A stretch of DNA of 64,000 bases from Ypsolopha sequella (lineage: Eukaryota; Arthropoda; Insecta; Lepidoptera; Ypsolophidae): assembly GCA_934047225.1 (NCBI GenBank), contig CAKOHE010000034.1, forward strand, positions 248,001 to 312,000. Reading direction: 5' to 3'. The notes below the pieces were generated by a model, which was not told the origin of the DNA, did no database searches, and saw only the letters and a list, made by a program, of their open reading frames with translations. The position numbers and the translations under genes are program-made. Of the stretch, positions 51,301 through 59,759 are shown piece by piece (position 1 is the stretch's first letter; every line of letters starts with the position of its first letter).

Positions 51301-54300
51301 TATTTTTGGCAGTATCACAATAATATTTTGGTTTGGTTTTTGAAATGAATATTAGGACCGATTCTAGTGCGTAGTTGTGTGCGTTGTATTTGTAGCAGAG
51401 TAACATAATGATTTGCAGTTGTGTGCGTTTGTATTAGCACAGATAATATAATAATAGTGACATGTCGATGTGTGCATGTTGCGTGGAAATTACCGTGTTC
51501 TAAACTAAAATGGTTCGAGCTGAGTTCGAGAGATGGCGCGGTGGTGTATCACAGGGATGTGTAGGTTTATGCTTTGCCGTGTGTACTATGTATCTACCTA
51601 CTATGTACTAATATACTACTATGTACCAGTGCTCATATCTACTTGTACTGGCGTTTGCTTGGTGATTGTAGGAACCGGTTCTTGTTAGAGTGAGATCGTA
51701 AACTGCCAATAAACTGCCTTGCAGTTTGGCGGTATACTGATTAAGTTTATACTGTATTATTTATTTGAATAAACTATTTTGAACTGAACTGAAGTCTCGC
51801 TAACAGCCATGTTGCCACACCTGTAGAGTACGCACTGGTGTCATGTATAAGAACTGCTATGTACTATGTATCTACTATTGAATATAAAACAATATACAAC
51901 GTGTACCATCATACTTCTGCTCCTAACTTACATGTTTTCTGTTCATCTATTTCACAATTAGAAACATTCCTATTAAACCTGCTTTAGGTTAAATATATTA
52001 AAATTTTCATGTTATTTTTAAAGGCAAGCATTAAATAGCGTTCTAATTCATACATTATATTTTTGTACTTGCGAAACGTTACAAAATAATCAATCATTTT
52101 ACGACAAAATAGTATTGATTTCCTGCAAATTACCGCTGCGATAGGTGTTAGGGTTGAACTCATCAAAGGTTACCCACATTAACATACCCGGCATGTTATA
52201 GGTAGCAGGTCGGTACCTTGACAGTGTCACAGTCGATGACCTTGACGATGAGCGACCTATACCAGGCCCCCTCGAACATGGAGCTGCAGTATTGACCGAC
52301 GCGCACCGCGCCCGGCGACAGGGTGCGCTCCTTGCCCTCGCCCGAGGTGAAGTACGAACTATAACATATTATATACACTTTACAGTACCAGCATCACCGT
52401 GTGTTATATACTAAGTACAGGCTTATTCTCTATCACTTTTAGACATAATAGTAGTTTATGCTACAAGGGCGCAAAGGAATAAATTACGAGGACGATTTAA
52501 AACACGAGCGTAGCGAGTGTTTTAAACGTAACCGAGTAATTTATTGCTTTTACGCCCGTGTATCATACTACATTTTTCAATGCATAGTGTGAGGAAATGA
52601 AAACAAATATAATCTTGTGAACTTTAAAATATAATTGGCTCAAAAGGACTGTATCCAGAGCCGTTAAACAGTGGAAAAAAAGTATAACGTCTATGGTACA
52701 CAGGAAAGGCTGCAGGTTAGCCAACCATTGTAAATGAATAAAAAAAAATAATAATAAAGCCCTAGGGCAAAATAATCGACTTTCTGTTCGGTTTTGGTGC
52801 ATAAAAAGTGGGCCTTACGAGCACATGTATTGAAAAATTTTTTTATGAAAAATACAATGAATGAATGAATGAATACACACTTTATTGTACACGGTCAAAT
52901 AGAAAATTGAGTACAGAGTTTTGAACACACAATGTTGTACAAGGGCGGACTTATCACTTAAAGCGATTTCTTCCAGCCAACCTTTGGGTGGTGAAGAAAG
53001 TATTATTTTACGTAATGTGGAGGGGGATACCAATTTACAAAATACATAAATAAAAGAAGAATCAAAACCAATAAAGTGAATATACATAATGCCTAATATA
53101 TAATATACTCCTATCCAACAAAACTTACACAATATATTTTATGTTTGATACATACATATCGTATACATACAAATAAATAAAAAATAACTACTTAATATAC
53201 TCTTAATATACTATATATAAAAATATCAATAGAATCAGTGATGAAGTGAGACTACCAACCTAAAGAAACTTCATGATGTGATTTTAAATTATTTTTAAAT
53301 ATCGCCAATGAAGGCGATATACGTATCTTCGTGGGTAATTCATTCCACAGACGAACGGCCTTGACCGAAAAGGACTTCCCATAAGCAGCAGAATTGTGCT
53401 TGGGAATACTAAGAAGGCTATTTTCCTTACAGCGTAAGGAATTGACGAGATTGTATTTAATACGAAGATATTCAGGTGCGGAGGGATCGTTTAAAACAGG
53501 GGTCGGCAACCGGCGGCCCGCGGGCCGCATGCGGCCCGTAGACTATCTCGGTGCGGCCCGCAAGCCTGAGGTCCGTAAGAAAAAAATACCGAAGCAAAAG
53601 GCCATATAAATTCACTAGAATTTATACGGCCATGCTGCTGGGCCATGAGAGTATTCTTGAAAGCTCGCTCCCACGCGGGGTGATAAAAATGTACCTCTAT
53701 TTCATTTCTTAAGAACTGTTTATCAAGACTGTGATGTTATGTATTGTTTCTACCGAAAATAAATATTTGCTGTACTTATTCAATTCTTGGCAATTTCTTT
53801 TGCGTTTATCCGCCGCACGTGCTGCGGCGGGCGGCTCCTTTGAGACAATAGGCGGGGCGGCAGTCTTTGATTAGACGCAGGTGTGCGGCGGCGAAAAAAT
53901 TCAAAGCGACCGGTTTTAGTTAAAATCACAGCCGCGCGAGGCTCTCGCCACATTCGGTTGTGGAAATTCGCCGGAAACTCACGTCTAATCTGGTTGCTAG
54001 CTACGCGTTTCGTTTCACCTTTCTTCCCTTCGCTGATAGCTTCTCACGCACGACGTATGAGGTAAGTTGTATGCACTCGCGAGCATTTTGTTTTATTTTA
54101 TTTACTGCTTGTTAATGTGAACCTTCAGATTGATGGGTAAATGTTATAAGGACGGGGATAGTAGTTACATGACATGAAGTTAGTTACGAGTGTGTCATGT
54201 TTTAATTATTATTTGAATGTGGAGTTGAATTTGTAGGTGCTAACTGGAACATATAATTTTACAACGAATTTAATTTTTTTCATTATTGTTACAGAATAAT

Positions 54301-57300
54301 TATATAAACATGGCTTCAAGAAAAAGGAAGATAGAAGAAGAAAAAAGAGTTTTTAACGAATTATGGACAGAATTATACTTTTTTATCGAGTTTAAAGGAA
54401 AACCGTTATGCTTGATTTGTCAAAAGAGTATTTCTGTAGTAAAGGAATATAACCTGAAGCGACATTACGACACTGAGCACAAAGCTAAATTTGACTGTCT
54501 TGAAGGAGAAATACGGAAAAGGAAAATTTCCACTTTGAAATCGTCATTACAAAATCAACAAAACATATTTAAGGTTGTGGCAGACAACAGCGAATCGAAT
54601 GTTCGGGCCAGTTACAGGGTAGCAGAGATTCTTGCAAAAAGTGGACGTCCGTTTACCGATAGTGAATTAGTAAAAGAGTGTGTCTTAGCTATCGCAGAAG
54701 AAATATGCCCAGAGCAGAAAAAAATGTTTGAAAGTCTTAGTCTCTCTGCAAGAACTTGCACCCGACGTACTGAAGACTTGGGTGCTAATTTGTGTGAACA
54801 ACTCAGGGATAAGGCGCAGTCTTTCGACTGCTTCTCTTTAGCGATGGATGAAAGTACGGACGTGTCGGATACAGCACAGCTACTCATATTTGTACGCGGC
54901 ATTGACGAAAACTTTACTGTTTACGAAGAGCTTGTGAAACTTTGCAGTTTGAAAGGTACAACTACGGGAGAAGATTTATTTCACCATGTGGAACAAGCTC
55001 TGGATTCATTGCAATTAAGCTGGGAAAAGTTAACAAGTGTCACTACCGATGGAGGCAAGAACATGAGCGGTCAAAACAAAGGTGTTGTTGGGAGAATCAT
55101 CAGCAAAGTGAAAGATTCTGGATCTACTGTGCCATTGATTTTTCACTGTATTGTCCATCAAGAGGCATTGTGCTCCAAAGTTATATCCTGGAAAGAAATA
55201 ATGGATACTGTAACATCCACTGTTAATTTTATAAGAAGAAATGGGCTCACACACCGTCAGTTCCAAAAGTTTTTGGAAGATCTGGAAGCTGAACATGGTG
55301 ACGTGGTTTACTACTGTGAAGTGAGGTGGCTCAGTCGAGGTGCCGTTTTGGAACGGTTTTTTGATTTGAGGAAAGAAATTGGCAACTTCATGGAGATGAA
55401 AGGAAAGCCAGTAGAAGAGCTTACTAACAAACAGTGGATTATCGATCTTGGTTTTTTGACTGATTTGACTAAGGAACTGAATCAGCTCAACAAACGCTTG
55501 CAGGGAAAAAATAAATTTGCGATATGTATACAGATGTAAAGTCATTTGAAATGAAACTGAAACTGTTTATCAAGCATATTGATGAAAAAAAGCTTGACCA
55601 TTTTCCTAATTGCAAGAAAGCCGTGGAAGAAGCTGGAGATAATTTTGTGTGTGTAATTTGTTAACACAACTACAAACTGAGTTTGTAAATCGATTCACCG
55701 ACTTTAAAAAGAGCTCCCTTAACATGGAAATATTCCAAAACCCTTTTGCAATTGATATTAGTGAGGTACCAAGCAATTTGCAAATGAACATAGTAGATTT
55801 GCAAAGTAATAGCACACTTAAAACGGCATTTAAGGAAAGCACTGACTTGATACAGTTCTACGGAGGTTTGAGTTCTGAAAACTTCAAAGAATTGAAAAAG
55901 TTTGCTCAGCAGATAATAACTATGTTTGGTAGTACATATTTGTGTGAGCAGACTTTTTCAATTCTCAACTACCGCAAAAATAAGAATTGTTCGCGGTTAA
56001 CGGATGAACATTTAGACGCGATACTGCGCGTGTCTACTACTAAAATGAAAGCAGACGTTAAAAAACTTGCAAGTCAAATGCAGCCTCAAAAATCTCACTA
56101 GTTCTTACTTTTATGTTAGTATAGTAGTTCAATTAAAAAAGACATAATTGTATGAATATATATGCGTTTTATTTCAAATATTAAAAATACATGCCCGAAC
56201 ATATAAATATAAGTGCGGCCCGCACTGATACTCTGGCAACATATGTGGCCCGGCTATAGCATAAGGTTGCCGACCCCTGGTTTAAAACGTTGTATAGAAC
56301 GTTGTTGTATGAATGTTTGAGTATTTACCGTTGACAAGGACAATTAACAAAAAAAGCAGAAGGGAGAAAACATTTCAAGGAGAATATTGATGCCCAGTTG
56401 ATCGATCGAACACATAGTTGAGATGAGCCCCGTCCCGTCCATCAGGAGCGCCTGTATTTGTTGTAGATAATGAATGACTCACGTCATCTCATCCACAATG
56501 TTCTCCATCGCGATGTAACAGTCTCCGAGCCGCAGCAGCCAGAAGTGGCTCGGCGAGTACACCTCGCCCACGCACACTTCCACCTTGCTACCGAACACGA
56601 AGTCGCTCAGCGACGCACCCGGCACGCTGTCCGCGTATTGCATGCAGTCCTCCGGGTACACCGACGGGTCCTGTACACACATCCGAGTCTGTCATCAATA
56701 TTATGCTCATACAGACACCCCATCAATCAATCAATATACATATATAAAAAGAGTCCTGCATAGCTAACATGACAAAATTTTTTCTACAAGATTATTTCTA
56801 AAATCCAGATTTATCTCCTATTGCTAACATGGCAGCAAAGAAAAGAAGAAAAAAAAATCGTGTCGAAAAAATGTTTTCCCGCTATATCGCGTTCACAGAA
56901 TAGTTTGTCTAAAATTGGATTAAATCGAAAAAATAATCGATTATTCTCAATGAACGATGATCTTTACATTATTAAACAATCAATTTAAAAAGGCACTTGC
57001 GATTTATAATTTTTTTGAAACAGTACTCTTTTTAAAATAGTAGTGTAGCATTGCACTGAACCGACATGACATGATGGATGACGACTCAAGACATTTATTT
57101 ATTTTGCATTTGCAATTTGCAAGTTTTGTTTTCAAGATAAAATTAATTTGTCAACATAAAATGCATAATTGTTATGCCGTTGTACTCCTAAAGAAAGTCA
57201 GCACATGCTAGGTTTCCAAGCGATGAACAATTTAAGAAAAAGAAGGATTATAGCCAATAAAAGAGAATAATTTTATTTAGAAACCATGTACAAACAGAGC

Positions 57301-59241
57301 CTCAGACAGCCACTGGATTCTGGAAACGTAAGTAAATAACCTGTCTATTTTTATTAATCTACAATAACAATAAATAATTAGGTATTTTATAACTTTTGAT
57401 GTGGCAACAATTATATTTTTGTTATATTGGTACTAATGTTTTTTATGTTAGTTAAGTTGTCTGTACTGCTGTCACTGTAACAGAAAAATAATGCCGGTCA
57501 AGGTACATACAGGGTGGAAAAAATTTAAGGGCCCTGGAGGGGAACTACCTTAAATCCTTTAGTTAGCTCATTTTGCTGAAAAGAAACATTCCTTTATTTT
57601 TTAAAAGAAACAAAACTGCATTCAAAGATCTTCTAAAATTCGCTTGTCTCACCCGGGAATCGAACCAACTAAAAACTAAAAAATAAACCCTCGCTATTTT
57701 ATTATACGAATTGGTAGGAATATCGTTCAGGATAAAATTTGTCTAATAAATATTTGGTCTTTGAAATAAACAAAAGTGAAAACAAGCTTCTAATAAATAA
57801 AATTGTTCTTGATACGCCATTATTACACAATGACAGCACGGAATGAAAGCAAAACAAAACTAAATTTGAAATTCGAACGAATAGTTTTATCGATTTTAAA
57901 AATGTTGAAAGTTATCATTCGAATTTTAAATTTGTTGCACCGCGTTTCAAAAAAAAATAGTTTCCCTTTTTAAACTTTTCGTCAGTACGCCTAGTGCAAG
58001 AAGGTATTGTGCTGTGCATAGATTTATAACGATTTTCTTATCGAAGTCTTCAACAAGGTACTTAAGGTAAATAACATTAGCAAGCTTGTACTTCATACGA
58101 TGTCTTTGGATGTTAGAGAGATAAGAAAATTAAAACGTGTCATTTACTTGTTACAAGTGAACAGTATTTTATTAGGTATTGTTAACAAAGAACTTGTAAT
58201 AAATATTCAATTTCGTGGGTATCTCGTACAACAGATGAGTGTAAGACCATATGTTTATTAGACACATTTTATCCTGAACAATAATCCTACCGATTCGTTT
58301 AATAAAATAGCGAGGGTTTATTTTTTTCATTTTCAGTTGGTTCGATTCCCGGGTGAGACAAGCGAACTTTAGAAGATCTTTGAATGCAGTTTTGTTTCTT
58401 TTAAAAAATAAAGGAATGTTTCCTTTCTGTAAAATGAGCTAACTAAAGGATTTAAGGTAGTTCTCCTCCAGGGCCCATTCATTTTTTCCACCCTGTATAT
58501 TGTGCAACGCTAAAGTAATTATAATCAAATAAATTCTCAAACCTAGTTTTCTTCTCCTAACCATTCTAAAAGGTTATCGGCCGATATACACTTTATCGAT
58601 TTTGCCATCATGTTAGCTAAAGAAGAATAAAGCTGCCATCTTGGTTTACTTGTCAAAATGAAGAAATAACATCGTTTTTTCTTAGGTTTTCTTCCTGCCA
58701 TGTTAGCTATGCTGGTTCACTAACTCACCGACTCATAAACGCCCAAATTCAATTGGTTCGGGCCCCCTGTAAAATTGTAGTATTTGAAAACCTACGAATA
58801 TTATTGTAGTTTAATGCAATAGAGCGAAACTATATATTTTTTACTGAAGGGTTCACCTGAGCGGGCTTGGCGAGACACCGAGCTTGGCGTGGCGTCTCTC
58901 ACACATCTTGACAGTAAACCACCTGGCGACAAGACACTATCACCTCGCCCCGACAATGCCACGTTACCTGCGTGTAGTATAGTACTGTACTCACAAACTC
59001 GATGCCGGGCAGCGCGTCGTCCACGTTGACCGGCTCACGAGTGGTGGACACCGTGTAGACGAGCAAGCGGCGGCGCGGACCGACGAGTGCGGCGGAGCGG
59101 GGCCGGCTCGCGTCCACCAGCAACCAGTCGCCGGTCGGATCGGGCCGCTCCACTTCCACCACGCCGGACAGCACGCGAGTGAGCGAGACGACCGACGAGT
59201 ACCCGAAGCGCTCGAACTGGAGCTCGCGACCGAACCGCTTC
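38381..59241 (-). CDS. TDRD5: TDRD5/Tejas-like LOTUS-Tudor protein, 3' six exons (5' end outside window)
   Basis: Six exons join in phase with GT/AG borders: 59241-58995, 56670-56483, 52358-52217, 46705-46481, 41395-41282 and 39337-38381, about 623 residues to the stop. In order they encode the end of a LOTUS (OST-HTH) domain, a linker, one extended Tudor domain (Tudor core plus SNase-like halves), and a proline-rich tail ending PPGFEPLPQ. One LOTUS followed by a single extended Tudor, with the ELPAQAI and LYLVDTSGSDDV motifs, fits TDRD5 (Drosophila Tejas) rather than TDRD7, which has several Tudors. In that family the LOTUS domain binds the helicase Vasa, the Tudor domain binds methylated arginine, and the protein acts in germline nuage in piRNA production. 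The N-terminal exons lie beyond 64000. Four of the five introns contain recognisable transposons with ends. No frameshift or stop was seen. Confidence 0.85.
38989..39206 (-). repeat. 18-bp GC-rich coding minisatellite, 12 copies
   Basis: The unit 'cgggttgcggggcgcggg' is repeated with almost no change. It encodes the RNPPAP hexapeptides of the TDRD5-like last exon. Being 18 bp, gains and losses keep the frame. Confidence 0.95.
39394..40413. mobile_element. TIR element, long copy with nested repeat
   Basis: The left end ccggcgcctgacatgtgtcc and the right end (its complement, with changes) match the right and left ends of the element at 25258-25686, so this copy is inverted relative to it. It is about 1020 bp against about 429 bp. 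The extra middle contains the interspersed repeat 39682-40080. It lies in the intron between the last two TDRD5-like exons. No ORF. Confidence 0.75.
39682..40080. repeat. interspersed repeat, copy 1 of a 395-bp family
   Basis: Nearly identical to 52444-52837 over its length, from 'ataatagtagtttatgctac' to 'gagcacatgcattgaaaa'. It contains the near-palindrome around 'gagcgtagcgagtgtttt' and A/T tracts but no credible ORF. It is probably a non-autonomous element; no ends or target duplication could be fixed. Confidence 0.8.
40765..40905. mobile_element. MITE related to the one at 47427-47587
   Basis: It starts 'ggtgtcgattcgatgtaaca' and has the inner TIR 'cttaacttatttgacagg', with an inverted copy near 40882. 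It shares the 'cgtcctgtctttgtctttt' middle with 47427-47587. The right end has decayed. Confidence 0.6.
41282..41395 (-). CDS. TDRD5: TDRD5-like exon: end of extended Tudor
   Basis: The acceptor is GTCGGTAG|GAG and the donor is CTGCAG|GTACGT, both phase 0 (38 codons). It reads EAIVELYLVDTSGSDDVSLN followed by DELVAARHADTRTDSALQ, the last strands and helix of the SNase-like fold. LYLVDTS is a recognisable family motif. Confidence 0.88.
41710..41826. mobile_element. 117-bp TIR element or hairpin
   Basis: The ends gatagccgaccagtttca and its exact complement are inverted, about 18-20 bp each, with a GC-rich middle. It lies in a TDRD5-like intron. The minus-strand ORF across it is not a gene. Confidence 0.8.
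41900..43420. other. intron DNA with simple repeats, no gene
   Basis: It holds (attttat)-type runs at about 42275-42320, A/T tracts and a short (cata) repeat at about 42938-42950. Part of it (from 42780, with 'gttcgccccgaactatgaac') looks like the 3' UTR of an RTE-type LINE, but no ORF or end was placed. Confidence 0.45.
43310..43410. repeat. short interspersed repeat (related to 44640-44770)
   Basis: 'aagttctaaaatacggctt' and 'attaacacaccttaacata' are shared with 44672-44725 ('aacttctaaaatacggctt', 'attaacacacattaacata'). A third partial copy is at 43947-43976 ('gtcatgcaattatttgcaga'). No function was seen. Confidence 0.5.
43428..43691. mobile_element. 264-bp TIR element (MITE)
   Basis: The ends are inverted over about 39 bp, starting acaaggtgaatttgtgaac on the left and with the complementary 'gatcaaaaagtcaccttgt' on the right. 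The middle is also partly inverted ('gaaatttcgact...agtcgaaatttc'). A short TA-type target is flanking. No ORF. Confidence 0.88.
43708..43926 (+). pseudogene. LINE ORF1-like fragment (coiled coil)
   Basis: The frame is open for about 72 codons: a coiled-coil stretch with QLQLEMLEQEVDQL, then GRRKILLVHGLAESKKDT and ADDVIRCHRM. This is the coiled coil and RNA-binding start typical of ORF1 proteins of insect LINEs. It stops abruptly after RM where family members read on. No endonuclease or RT is nearby. It starts just after the MITE at 43428-43691. Confidence 0.55.
44772..44812. repeat. inverted repeat of 'tatccggataa'
   Basis: 'tatccggataacggataat' and 'attatccggataaccggata' face each other over about 40 bp, a local imperfect palindrome. 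Confidence 0.7.
44896..45565 (+). mobile_element. lepidopteran interspersed repeat (LINE 3'-UTR-like), copy 1
   Basis: It starts with 'accggccaagtgcgagtc' followed by 'agggttccgta', a block I know to be widespread in moth genomes. It continues with a T-rich tail that is also found from 61475 onward, for example 'accatgatttttt' and 'atagccaaactgtatatt'. It ends near 'acggacggacgtag'. Only parts match, and no ORF is present. Confidence 0.6.
45866..45888. repeat. (AATAG)n microsatellite
   Basis: Four to five tandem 'aatag' units. Confidence 0.85.
46481..46705 (-). CDS. TDRD5: TDRD5-like exon: Tudor core, second half
   Basis: The acceptor is TGCCAG|GTC and the donor is CCCGAG|GTGAGC, both phase 0 (75 codons). 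It starts VRHIDYGTVERVPVSKLKPL, the classical Tudor DYG strand, followed by ELPAQAIRARLAGVRP and LVGDVVAVDPE of the SNase-like half. Its GC content is much higher than that of the flanking introns, as expected of a retained exon. Confidence 0.9.
46877..47020. repeat. interspersed repeat also present at 51520-51880
   Basis: 'cagccatgttgccacacctg' and 'catgtataagaactgctatg' recur in the same orientation at 51806-51858. 'cggcaaagcataaacctaca' and 'gcgccatctcg' recur inverted at 51530-51585. The two sites therefore share pieces in different orientations. Confidence 0.65.
47427..47587. mobile_element. 161-bp MITE inside transposase exon 1
   Basis: The ends ggtatcgattcgg and ccgaatcggtacc are inverted, and the inner TIR 'cttaacttatttgacagg' is mirrored by 'cctgtcaaataagttaag'. 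The flanking aat (or caatg) is duplicated (47424-47426 and 47588-47590). Removing the insert restores the transposase frame. A decayed relative lies at 40765-40905. Confidence 0.88.
48639..49096. mobile_element. two head-to-tail copies of a 223-bp MITE
   Basis: Copy 1 spans 48639-48862 and copy 2 48873-49096. Each has inverted ends, 'cctattatgtatctttagtt' against the complement of 'caactaaagatacagaatag', and is about 90% identical to its neighbour by eye. About 10 bp separate them. Together they split the C-terminal part of the Tc1-type transposase. ORFs inside are not genes. Confidence 0.85.
49220..50250. other. intron DNA, no gene
   Basis: AT-rich. A stretch starting 'gattcactaagtaaggac' occurs twice (49351 and 49466) as a tandem duplication of about 115 bp. 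Otherwise nothing was recognised. Confidence 0.55.
50254..50315. repeat. lepidopteran interspersed repeat ('ctgctggacgtagggcctcc')
   Basis: 'cgccatcgtttagcc' followed by 'ctgctggacgtagggcctcc' is a short block that I recognise as very abundant in moth genomes. Only this piece is clear. It is not coding. Confidence 0.55.
50316..51519. other. intron DNA, no gene
   Basis: AT-rich sequence with no coding potential or repeat structure that I can define. Confidence 0.5.
51520..51880. repeat. interspersed repeat related to 46877-47020
   Basis: It has pieces shared with 46877-47020 in both orientations: an inverted piece at 51530-51592 and a direct piece at 51794-51860. Between them are several 'ctatgta' repeats. 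The arrangement suggests an element with inverted ends. Confidence 0.6.
52217..52358 (-). CDS. TDRD5: TDRD5-like exon: Tudor core, first half
   Basis: The acceptor is GTTATAG|T and the donor is GTCAAG|GTACCG. It completes a threonine codon, then reads SYFTSGEGKERTLSPG and VRVGQYCSSMFEGAWYRSLI, the first two strands of the Tudor barrel with the aromatic WYR motif. Confidence 0.87.
52444..52837. repeat. interspersed repeat, copy 2 of the 395-bp family
   Basis: Nearly identical to 39682-40080. A 3' run of T and (aatg) units of the neighbouring LINE follow directly. Confidence 0.8.
52838..53488 (-). pseudogene. 3' end of a CR1/L2-type LINE, split by the hAT insertion
   Basis: The minus strand reads VLNDPSAPEYLRIKYNLVNS and then SAAYGKSFSVKAVRLWNELP and SPSLAIFKNNLKSH, the C-terminal tail typical of RT proteins of CR1/Jockey/L2-type LINEs. 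The 3' UTR ends in a tandem (attc)n run at 52857-52872 rather than poly(A). The frame continues across the hAT insertion: 56288 and up reads SYNNVLYNVLNDPS until a stop. The 5' part is lost. Confidence 0.7.
53489..53496. repeat. 8-bp target duplication (left) of hAT element
   Basis: gtttaaaa, repeated at 56280-56287. Confidence 0.93.
53497..56279 (+). mobile_element. hAT transposon with intact ends (2783 bp)
   Basis: It starts caggggtcggcaacc and ends with the inverted gttgccgacccctg, flanked by the 8-bp duplication gtttaaaa. An 8-bp target duplication is the hAT signature. GC-rich subterminal repeats ('gcggcccg' and variants) lie near the ends. It contains one transposase gene (54286-56101) with two frameshifts. 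The element lies in a LINE within a TDRD5-like intron and is the best-preserved mobile element here. Confidence 0.95.
54286..56101 (+). pseudogene. hAT transposase, two frameshifts
   Basis: The N-terminus carries a BED-like zinc finger (CLICQKS, then NLKRHYDTEHKAKF). The catalytic core has D in LAMDESTDVSDTAQ, D in VTTDGGKNMSGQNKG and, after the frameshifts, E in YLCEQTFSILNYRKNK, with SRLTDEHLDAILRVS as the dimerisation end. Overall it resembles transposases of the group that gave rise to vertebrate ZBED/GTF2IRD2-like genes. The first frame is open from 54286 to 55539 (the likely start is the Met at 54310, MASRKRK). A shift at about 55515 moves to KSFEMKLKLF, and a second at about 55640 moves to LLTQLQTEF. 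The final frame ends at 56101. With only two shifts it decayed recently. Confidence 0.9.
56280..56287. repeat. 8-bp target duplication (right) of hAT element
   Basis: gtttaaaa, identical to 53489-53496. Confidence 0.93.
56483..56670 (-). CDS. TDRD5: TDRD5-like exon: first part of extended Tudor
   Basis: The acceptor is TGTACAG|GAC and the donor is GATGAC|GTGAGT, with intron phases 0 and 2. It reads DPSVYPEDCMQYADSVPG, then VEVCVGEVYSPSHFWLLRLG, the SNase-like strands that precede the Tudor core ('EVYSPSHFWL' is a typical family motif). Confidence 0.85.
56755..58715. mobile_element. 1.96-kb TIR element with a nested element
   Basis: The left end 'gcatagctaacatgac' is inverted at the right ('gccatgttagctatgc', 58697-58712). 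A second inverted pair lies inside: 'gctaacatggcagcaaag' near 56822 and its complement near 58685. The element fills almost the whole intron between the first two visible TDRD5-like exons. It has no ORF of note and contains the 986-bp element at 57510-58495. Confidence 0.65.
57510..58495. mobile_element. 986-bp element with long TIRs, TA target
   Basis: It starts CAGGGTGGAAAAAA and ends with the complementary ...CCACCCTG, flanked by TA on both sides, as in Tc1/mariner-type elements. The inverted ends extend over about 230 bp, with a few differences. Each arm carries 'ggttcgattcccgggtgag' or its complement, which fits an RNA polymerase III B box (GGTTCGANNCC). No transposase is inside. Confidence 0.88.
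58995..59241 (-). CDS. TDRD5: TDRD5-like exon: LOTUS domain end
   Basis: The acceptor is CCCCACAG|G and the donor is GAGTTT|GTGAGT. The exon completes a split codon, then reads KRFGRELQFERFGYSSVVSL, the helical core of a LOTUS domain, followed by the wing VVEVERPDPTGDWLLVDA. The remaining 40 residues form a basic linker. The start of the LOTUS domain must be in an upstream exon outside or not recognised in this window. Confidence 0.85.
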
Positions 59242-59625
59242 CTGTGGGGCGGCACTCGAGCATTAGTGGCGCGTCTGTGTGACACACAACTTTACCTAAA
59301 CACTTCTATTTATTGTATTATATACACAGCTTGTCTGATATGGTAGAAACGTAGAAAGAGAATACTATAGAATGCTGGACGTCTTCCTTTCCACTCGCAC
59401 AAAAAAAGATAGAAAATTGCTAATTTCCTGTGAAAAAACGACACAGAGCTTGACATTTTTTGTCCCTTATCGCGTGCCAGCTTTTTCAAGGTCAGCACAT
59501 CATGTGCTAAACAAAGTGTGACGTTTATTACGCGTTCGAAGGAGGTAAAACGAATTGAATTTTGTGTGTTCAACCCGAAATACATGAACTAATTTGTTTC
59601 AAATTGACGTGGCTTGATCTGCAAA
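59242..59625. other. intron or upstream DNA of the TDRD5-like gene
   Basis: No further LOTUS-coding sequence was recognised here. The 91-codon minus-strand ORF lacks any domain signal. Confidence 0.5.
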
Positions 59626-59709
59626 ATGGTGCGGTGCAGTGTTTTGGGCTGTAAAAGCGATAGCGGGACGAAAATTGACGGATTGTCCTTTCACTTGTTA
59701 GTAATATAA
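59626..59709 (+). pseudogene. THAP-domain N-terminal fragment
   Basis: An ATG reads MVRCSVLGCKSDSGTKIDGL followed by SFHLL, the first half of a THAP domain with Cys-x4-Cys. It then stops at TAA (59707), or could splice at the GTTAGT or GTAATA just before. No second half was found downstream, where the minisatellite begins. It is likely a transposon remnant like 37661-37937. Confidence 0.55.
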
Positions 59710-59759
59710 ATTTTTTGCTAATTGAGTTATTAGATCCGATTTTTCACATGCTGTGGCTA

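Noticed and set aside
53883..54065. Short ORF MRRRKNSKRPVLVK upstream of the hAT transposase
   Set aside because: It lies in the GC-rich 5' part of the element with no similarity to transposase. Treated as UTR.
57600..58370. tRNA genes suggested by 'ggttcgattcccggg'
   Set aside because: Only the T-arm-like part is present; no A box, anticodon arm or full cloverleaf could be drawn, and it lies in inverted repeats of a transposon.
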